A stretch of DNA of 64,000 nt from CAYSZB01 sp964435475 (GTDB lineage Bacteria; Chloroflexota; Anaerolineae; Anaerolineales; Anaerolineaceae): assembly GCA_964435475.1 (NCBI GenBank), contig CAYSZB010000004.1, positions 10,828-74,827 on the forward strand, read 5' to 3'. The notes below the pieces were generated by a model. That model worked only from the letters and a program-made list of their open reading frames with translations, was not told the DNA's origin and made no database searches. Made by a program: the position numbers and the translations under genes. Below are positions 59,119-64,000 of this stretch, piece after piece (position 1 is the first letter of the stretch; each line of letters starts with the position of its first letter).

Positions 59119-61602
59119 ATGCCTGAACCCACCATAAACCTAGCTTTCCGCTTTCATGGCAACTTTTACCACTCATATCGTGGTGACACGCCCGATGAAT
59201 TGGGATTTGGCAAGGACATCCGCATCATCCGACACATCATCCGTACCCTGGATGCATACAACGAAGGTGGCGTCCCGATCCGCGGTACATGGGACTTTGA
59301 GAATTACTTTTCACTGGAGACCCTGATGCCACAACACTGCCCGGACATTATCGTGGATCTGCAGCGCAGGATCAGCAAAGGGCAGGATGAAGCCAACCTG
59401 ATGTCCTTTAACAACGGCCTGGTAAGCGCCATGACCGCAGCTGAGTTTGAAGCAACGGTACGCCAGGGCATTACTAATTCCCAGGGATCCGGTCTGAAAG
59501 ACCTGTTCGGGGATGGTTTTTACCCGCTGGTCAGACCCCAGGAGATGATGTTCACGCCAATTCATCTCAAGTTGTACATAGCCTGCGGTATCCAGGCGAT
59601 CAGCCTTTTCTATTCCGCCATCCCGTTCAATGGGTTCTCCAATTTTATTCCACCTTTGTCCCTGCTGCATCGCCACAACCCGCTCAGACTAACTCATCCA
59701 GACCTGGATGAGACAATGATCCTTTTACCCTGTTTCAACACAGGCGACCTGCTGGATCACCTGTCTCTGCGCCGTTGGATCAAACAACTGCGCCGTTACC
59801 AGTTGCGTCTTGACGAACCGCATGATCTGCTCCTGCTGATCGATATGGATGCCGATGACAGCTTCTGGGAGGGATTTGATGTGCCGCTGCTGAAAAAAGT
59901 GTACCCGACGATCAATGGTTTACAGGGACTGGTCGATTCCATCCTCGACCTGGATTATGTGCGCTTCACCACCCCAGGGGATTATATCGACTGTCATTCG
60001 GCCTTGACTGAGGTTACGATTCACCAGGATACGGCAGATGGCAGTTTTGACGGCATGGCAAGCTGGGCAGAAAAATGGTCCAACCAGCGCTTGTGGACCG
60101 GTCTGGAACGGGGTCGGCTGCTCGAACTGCAATCACGGCGCCTGCTGAGCGAGACAATTAGCCAGGAAGATGTAGAGTTATACAAAGAACTCCGGGAGGT
60201 AAGGCTGAAGATCACTTCGACCACCCACTTCGGCATGTCTGCTCCCATCATGAACCTCACCCGCGAGACCATTGCCCGCGACTATGTGCAAAAGCTGGTG
60301 GCAGACGGCAGTCAGTTGTATGACTGGCATGCCCAGAAGGCGTCCGCAGGTGATTTCAGCCTGCTGGACTACCAGCGTGGCATCCCCAGTTCCTCGGTTG
60401 ATTATCCGCCCAAACCTTCAACCAACCTGGTAAGGCTGCCTCTGCGAAAAGTCCCTGAGCAGCCCCTGGTAGTGACCCGTGATAATGGTGAGATCCTGCC
60501 TTCTGCGATCCTCACGGGTCTGAATTCAAGTGAACTGCTGTTTGTCGATGCATTTGAAGCCCTTGCCCAGCATGATTACCGTCTGCGACCGGGGCTAGAT
60601 GCTGGAAATGGTGCAAAAATGGTCCTTGTGGACGAAAAATCAATGGATAATGGCATCATCCAGCTCATTTTTGATCAGCAACTAGCCATAAAAAGTGTAA
60701 AAATCCAGGATATTGAATTTTCCAGGGGCGATTTTCTGACCAGTGCCATACGTTATGCCGGGCATGACATCCAGGTTCAGTCCTGGCAGCAACTGGCGGC
60801 AATATCCCAGGGACCAATTGGTGTCAAACGTCTGCTGGGCAATGCAAGCTTTCAGGAAAAGTTGGAATTCAAAGTTGAACTTGAGATCCTCCTGGCTGCA
60901 GGTCTGCCATATATTTACCTGACATTGCGCGTAGGTTACCCGGACACCCCCTCACATTGTGACCCCGGCAAGGCGCAGAGATTACAGCGTTCCTGGGACG
61001 ACCGCTGGCAGGAGGTGCGCCCCTGCGAACTGCATCCAAACATGTTTGGCAGGCTTGGAACCCCCCTGCGCATCTGGAAACACAACTACTGCGATCATGT
61101 GACCAGTTATTCACTTGATTATGAGCGCTATTCTAGGAATATCAACCTGGATAGCATCAATAACCATGTCACAGATGCCTGGGTGGCGGTTTCAGATGGT
61201 CAAAAGGGGTTGCTGCTTGCTCAGACTGCAGATGTGAACTCCAGCATGGCTTTTTGCCCGATGCGCCTGAAACACCAGGGTCATGAAAAACAGATAAACC
61301 TCAATCCGTTAGGGTCATACAGCGGTCGGCAGTATCATTATGGCACCCGAGATACCGGGCTGGGTAAGTTCCTGGCGGTCAACATGTCCGCTTCGGACCA
61401 TATCAAGCCCTATGCGCCTTCATACAATGGCCGTGAGCAGGTCATCCGCCTGATGATTGCCCCGTATGTCGGTGATCGACCACCGCAGACGGTCCAGCAG
61501 GATGCCGAAGCCTTTGCCTATCCCTACATCCTGCTGAATGACGACGAATTCATCGCTGATCCACCCCACAGGGGTTGGGATGGGGCGGGCTTGGGACAAT
61601 AA
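59119..61602 (+). CDS. Large glycosidase-like protein, GH38/GH57-type barrel suspected
   Basis: An 827-residue protein I do not recognise with confidence. The N-terminal 300 residues look like a beta/alpha barrel of the GH38/GH57 type: FRFHGNFYHS near the start, then RGTWDFENYFSLE, MSFNNGLVSAM and LLLIDMDADD. The later part (about 500-820) is beta-rich, as in mannosidase C-terminal domains. There is no signal peptide. It is divergent from uxaC, so hydrolysis of a glucuronoside or other acidic oligosaccharide is possible. The catalytic acid cannot be assigned from sequence alone. Confidence 0.55.
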   Translation: MPEPTINLAFRFHGNFYHSYRGDTPDELGFGKDIRIIRHIIRTLDAYNEGGVPIRGTWDFENYFSLETLMPQHCPDIIVDLQRRISKGQDEANLMSFNNGLVSAMTAAEFEATVRQGITNSQGSGLKDLFGDGFYPLVRPQEMMFTPIHLKLYIACGIQAISLFYSAIPFNGFSNFIPPLSLLHRHNPLRLTHPDLDETMILLPCFNTGDLLDHLSLRRWIKQLRRYQLRLDEPHDLLLLIDMDADDSFWEGFDVPLLKKVYPTINGLQGLVDSILDLDYVRFTTPGDYIDCHSALTEVTIHQDTADGSFDGMASWAEKWSNQRLWTGLERGRLLELQSRRLLSETISQEDVELYKELREVRLKITSTTHFGMSAPIMNLTRETIARDYVQKLVADGSQLYDWHAQKASAGDFSLLDYQRGIPSSSVDYPPKPSTNLVRLPLRKVPEQPLVVTRDNGEILPSAILTGLNSSELLFVDAFEALAQHDYRLRPGLDAGNGAKMVLVDEKSMDNGIIQLIFDQQLAIKSVKIQDIEFSRGDFLTSAIRYAGHDIQVQSWQQLAAISQGPIGVKRLLGNASFQEKLEFKVELEILLAAGLPYIYLTLRVGYPDTPSHCDPGKAQRLQRSWDDRWQEVRPCELHPNMFGRLGTPLRIWKHNYCDHVTSYSLDYERYSRNINLDSINNHVTDAWVAVSDGQKGLLLAQTADVNSSMAFCPMRLKHQGHEKQINLNPLGSYSGRQYHYGTRDTGLGKFLAVNMSASDHIKPYAPSYNGREQVIRLMIAPYVGDRPPQTVQQDAEAFAYPYILLNDDEFIADPPHRGWDGAGLGQ

Positions 61603-61621
61603 ATATTTAAAAGGAGCAATA

Positions 61622-62337
61622 ATGATCACCACATACACTGCTTGGGTCGCCGCCAACCCGCTGCTCTCTGCCATGATCCAGTTTGCCATCCTTGGGACAT
61701 TGGGTGAGATCATATCGTTCAGCCTAAGGCAGAAAAAGATCGCCATTCCGTGTTCCTGGTGGCAGTTGATCCTTAAAATGCTTGCCTGGGCACTGCTGGG
61801 TGTTCTCATCAAGGTGGCCTTCACTGGTATGAAGGGCTTTGCTTTGGCATTGATCGCGCATGGTTTTCTGCCGGGATCGTTCGAAAAAGGCCTGGGGTGG
61901 GCGTTTTCAGTATCCGTGCTGACCAACCTGCTCTTTGGTCCCCAGATGATGGCTTTTCACCGCCTGGAGGACAACTTGATCATGGGCAAGAAGGGATTTG
62001 ACGGCATCCAACGCTCCTGGGCAACCCTACTCTGGTTCTGGATCCCGGCACATACNNNNNNNNNNNNNNNNNNNNNNNNNNNNNNNNNNNNNNNNNNNNN
62101 NNNNNNNNNNNNNNNNNNNNNNNNNNNNNNNNNNNNNNNNNNNNNNNNNNNNNNNACGGCATCCAACGCTCCTGGGCAACCCTACTCTGGTTCTGGATCC
62201 CGGCACATACGCTGACCTTCCTGCTGCCGGCAGACCTGCAGATTGGGCTGGCTGCGTTGTGGTCACTCGTGCTAGGATTAATTATGGGTTTTACACGGTT
62301 CAAAGAAGATCTGGATAAAGAACCAGGTGGTAGATAA
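61622..62337 (+). CDS. Small multi-pass membrane protein, interrupted by a spurious assembly gap
   Basis: As printed, the frame breaks at 100 Ns, but the 55 bp before (62001-62055) and after (62156-62210) the gap are identical. Joining them once (removing 155 bp) restores one 186-residue frame from ATG 61622 to TAA 62335-62337. The protein has about four to five hydrophobic segments, with WAFSVSVLTNLLFGP and the later WFWIPAHTLTFLLPADLQIG loosely resembling Mpv17/PMP22 proteins. AAAAGGAG precedes the ATG. Function is unknown; it follows the glycosidase-like gene by 19 bp. Confidence 0.75.
62001..62055. repeat. 55-bp direct repeat, left copy at contig join
   Basis: Identical to 62156-62210 on the other side of the N run. 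Both are ends of two contigs covering the same sequence. Confidence 0.95.
62056..62155. other. Assembly gap of 100 Ns, spurious
   Basis: Exactly 100 Ns between two identical 55-bp ends. The gap most likely holds no missing sequence, because the coding frame closes when the repeat is merged. Confidence 0.95.
62156..62210. repeat. 55-bp direct repeat, right copy at contig join
   Basis: An exact copy of 62001-62055. The length suggests an unmerged k-mer-sized contig overlap. Confidence 0.95.
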
Positions 62338-62451
62338 CCCGGAAAGATATTCCAATAATTGTCTAAGTATATAATTCTCGAAAATTATTCCTTAATTTAT
62401 ATACTATCGACAAAAAAGGTTATACTATCTTCTCTTTGAGATTTCTAGACT

Positions 62452-63795
62452 ATGGCAGATAAAAGTAAAAACCGTCCGTCCGGTATGACAGGCTTGATGA
62501 TTGTGTTGGGAGGCCAGGCTGTCTCCATCCTGGCATCCAGCATGACCGGGTTCGCATTGTCGATCTGGGTCTTCCAACGCACCAGCAGTGCAACCTCGTT
62601 GGGCATCATGCAGACTGCCTTTGTCCTGCCATACCTGTTGGTCATTCCCCTGGCAGGCGTGCTGGTGGACCGCTACAACCGTAAGTTGATGATGATGGTC
62701 AGTGATATCGCTGCCGGGTTGGGGACACTAACAATTCTAGTCCTCTACCTGACAGGCAACCTGGAGGTCTGGCATTTTTACCTGGTCAATACGATCATCG
62801 GTCTTGGTAATGCCTTTCAATGGCCGGCCTATTCTGCCGCCATCACCACGATGGTTCCCAAGGAGCAATACGGTCGGGCAAACGGCATGATGTCACTGGT
62901 ACAGGCGGGACCGGGTATCATCGCCCCGCTGCTGGCGGGGGCATTAATGCCGGCAATCGGGCTGGTGGGCATCCTTCTGATCGATATCGGCAGCCTGCTC
63001 CTGGCAATTGGTGCTTTGTTATTGGTGCATGTTCCCCAGCCAACGAAAACTCTTGAGGGACAGGCCAGCCGGGGTAACCTGATACATGAAGCAGCCTTTG
63101 GTTTCAAGTACATCCTGAAAAGACCACCCTTGCGGGCTTATGTGATCCTCTTGTTCATTGCAAACCTCTTCCTCGGATTTGCCAACAGTGCCGAAGTGCC
63201 CATGGTATTGCTGAGAACCGGTAATGACAGCCTGGTCCTTGGGGCGGTCAATACAGCCGGAGCCATCTCATGGACGGTCGGTTCATTGCTGATGAGTACC
63301 TGGGGTGGACCCAAAAGACGAATCCATGGGGCAATTTTTGGTTGGGTTGCATTTTGCCTGCTGGGTAATATCCTCTTTGGCCTGGGCAAGGGTCTGGGAA
63401 TATGGGTTCCGTCCATGCTAATGGCTGGGCTGGGATCGAATATCGGTATCGCTACCAGCCAGGCGATCCTCCAATCCAAGGTCGAGCCGGATGTTCAGGG
63501 CAGGGTATTTTCAGCCAGGCGCATGTTGACCTGGTTTCCAGACACTTTCACACCCGTTCTGGGTGGGCTGTTGATCGACCGGGTCCTGGAACCGGCAATG
63601 AATTCGGAAACATGGTTTGCAAGGAATTTTGAGTGGATGGTAGGGAATAGTCCCGGATCAGGGACGGCACTGATCATGGTCATCTCCGGATTGTTGACTA
63701 TCCTGACCATGATCTCAGGTTACCTGGTCCCTGGGATTCGTAATATCGAAGACCTTCTACCTGACCATGACCAGCTGGATCAACCAAATGCATAG
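62452..63795 (+). CDS. MFS transporter, probable efflux permease
   Basis: A 447-residue major facilitator with about 12 transmembrane segments. It has the A-motif-like loop GVLVDRYNRKLMM after the second segment and the block AITTMVPKEQYGRANGMMSLVQAGPGIIAPLLAG typical of the MFS_3/enterobactin-exporter-like group. No good ribosome site is visible before ATG 62452, but the conserved transmembrane core starts soon after. It lies alone after the small membrane protein, with an A/T-rich 114-bp gap that may hold its promoter (TATAAT at 62370-62375). The substrate is unknown. Confidence 0.85.
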   Translation: MADKSKNRPSGMTGLMIVLGGQAVSILASSMTGFALSIWVFQRTSSATSLGIMQTAFVLPYLLVIPLAGVLVDRYNRKLMMMVSDIAAGLGTLTILVLYLTGNLEVWHFYLVNTIIGLGNAFQWPAYSAAITTMVPKEQYGRANGMMSLVQAGPGIIAPLLAGALMPAIGLVGILLIDIGSLLLAIGALLLVHVPQPTKTLEGQASRGNLIHEAAFGFKYILKRPPLRAYVILLFIANLFLGFANSAEVPMVLLRTGNDSLVLGAVNTAGAISWTVGSLLMSTWGGPKRRIHGAIFGWVAFCLLGNILFGLGKGLGIWVPSMLMAGLGSNIGIATSQAILQSKVEPDVQGRVFSARRMLTWFPDTFTPVLGGLLIDRVLEPAMNSETWFARNFEWMVGNSPGSGTALIMVISGLLTILTMISGYLVPGIRNIEDLLPDHDQLDQPNA

Positions 63796-64000
63796 TGGTT
63801 TATTGAAACAAGCCTGATAAATTAATTGGTTGGGTTGATCCCTTTCCAGCGAGAGCCAGGCCAGGAGGGATGACGTCTTAGCGTGATAGTTTTGGACAAC
63901 CCTTTACCTGATCCCAAGGGGCTATCATTAATATTCCACTTTTAATTGCGGTGATGAGCCAGCAGATGGTATCCACTCCAATCACCGAGCTGGACTGCGA
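63796..64000. other. Right-end intergenic sequence with no supported gene
   Basis: The last 205 bp hold no clear gene. A minus-strand frame is open from the window edge to TTA at 63878-63880 (about 40 codons) and could be the end of a gene entering from the right, but it shows no recognisable motif. Confidence 0.4.

Noticed and set aside
62001..62210. 55-bp direct repeats as ends of a mobile element or attachment site
   Set aside because: They flank exactly 100 Ns and lie inside one gene whose frame closes on merging, which fits an assembly overlap and not an insertion.
62027..62303. Short frames crossing the N run at 62056-62155
   Set aside because: They exist only because the gap and duplicated 55-bp ends shift the frame; they vanish when the contigs are merged.
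63878..64000. Minus-strand open frame running to the window edge (about 40 codons)
   Set aside because: Too short to judge and has no motif; it could be the end of a gene beyond the window but random frames of this size are common.

Overview
The window looks like part of a draft or metagenome-assembled genome of an anaerobic, sugar-fermenting bacterium, most likely Chloroflexota (Anaerolineae-like). That placement is inferred from overall protein character (lipoprotein substrate-binding proteins, fused E1 alpha/beta, rhaBDA layout) and was not tested by a search. Two 100-N runs (46089-46188 and 62056-62155) show the assembly is scaffolded. About 50 genes are packed densely in operons. I saw no tRNA, rRNA, transposon, CRISPR or phage genes.

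Region 1 (1-25.6 kb) is a locus for using L-rhamnose-containing polysaccharide. It holds the end of a GH106-like glycosidase, two GH78 alpha-L-rhamnosidases, two serine esterases and a sialate-O-acetylesterase-type SGNH esterase. It also has a GPH-type sugar importer, a DeoR regulator and the rhamnose pathway enzymes RhaB, RhaD and RhaA. The same-strand run continues into a second class II aldolase, a PHP-domain protein, an unusual 577-aa zinc dehydrogenase with two Rossmann segments, a SrlD-like SDR and a 2-oxoacid/acetoin dehydrogenase-type complex (fused E1 alpha-beta, E2, E3). No standard L-lactaldehyde dehydrogenase or reductase is present, so this downstream block is the candidate route for the C3 product of RhaD. 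A 16-bp-stem terminator at 25591-25628 closes the region.

Region 2 (25.7-49.7 kb) is a large catabolic locus of unknown substrate arranged around a GntR/FCD regulator. The left arm, on the minus strand, holds an SDR, an old-yellow-enzyme-like flavin reductase, a CoA-transferase, an enoyl-CoA hydratase, a fumarylacetoacetate-hydrolase-family enzyme, a zinc dehydrogenase and a fumarate-reductase-like flavoprotein. The right arm, on the plus strand, holds the medium and small subunits of a xanthine-dehydrogenase-family molybdenum hydroxylase, an SCP2-TudS-like desulfidase fusion, a cyclase-family hydrolase, an isopropylmalate/homocitrate-synthase-like enzyme and the molybdenum large subunit. These are followed by a complete Liv-type ABC importer (livF interrupted by a gap), a TIM-barrel isomerase-like protein and a transketolase-like ThDP enzyme. 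Together they suggest import, hydroxylation, reduction, ring opening and CoA-dependent breakdown of a small cyclic or heterocyclic carbon source.

Region 3 (49.7-64 kb) begins with a LysR regulator divergent from a ribose/galactose-type ABC importer, followed by two tandem alpha/beta hydrolases. A convergent minus-strand pair follows: a LarA-family nickel-enzyme homologue and UxaC (glucuronate isomerase). Divergent from these is a large glycosidase-like protein of uncertain family, then a small membrane protein split by a spurious gap (identical 55-bp flanks) and an MFS transporter. The theme is import and isomerisation of uronate or other acidic sugars. Several clear palindromes, hairpins and sigma70-like promoters lie in the intergenic regions.
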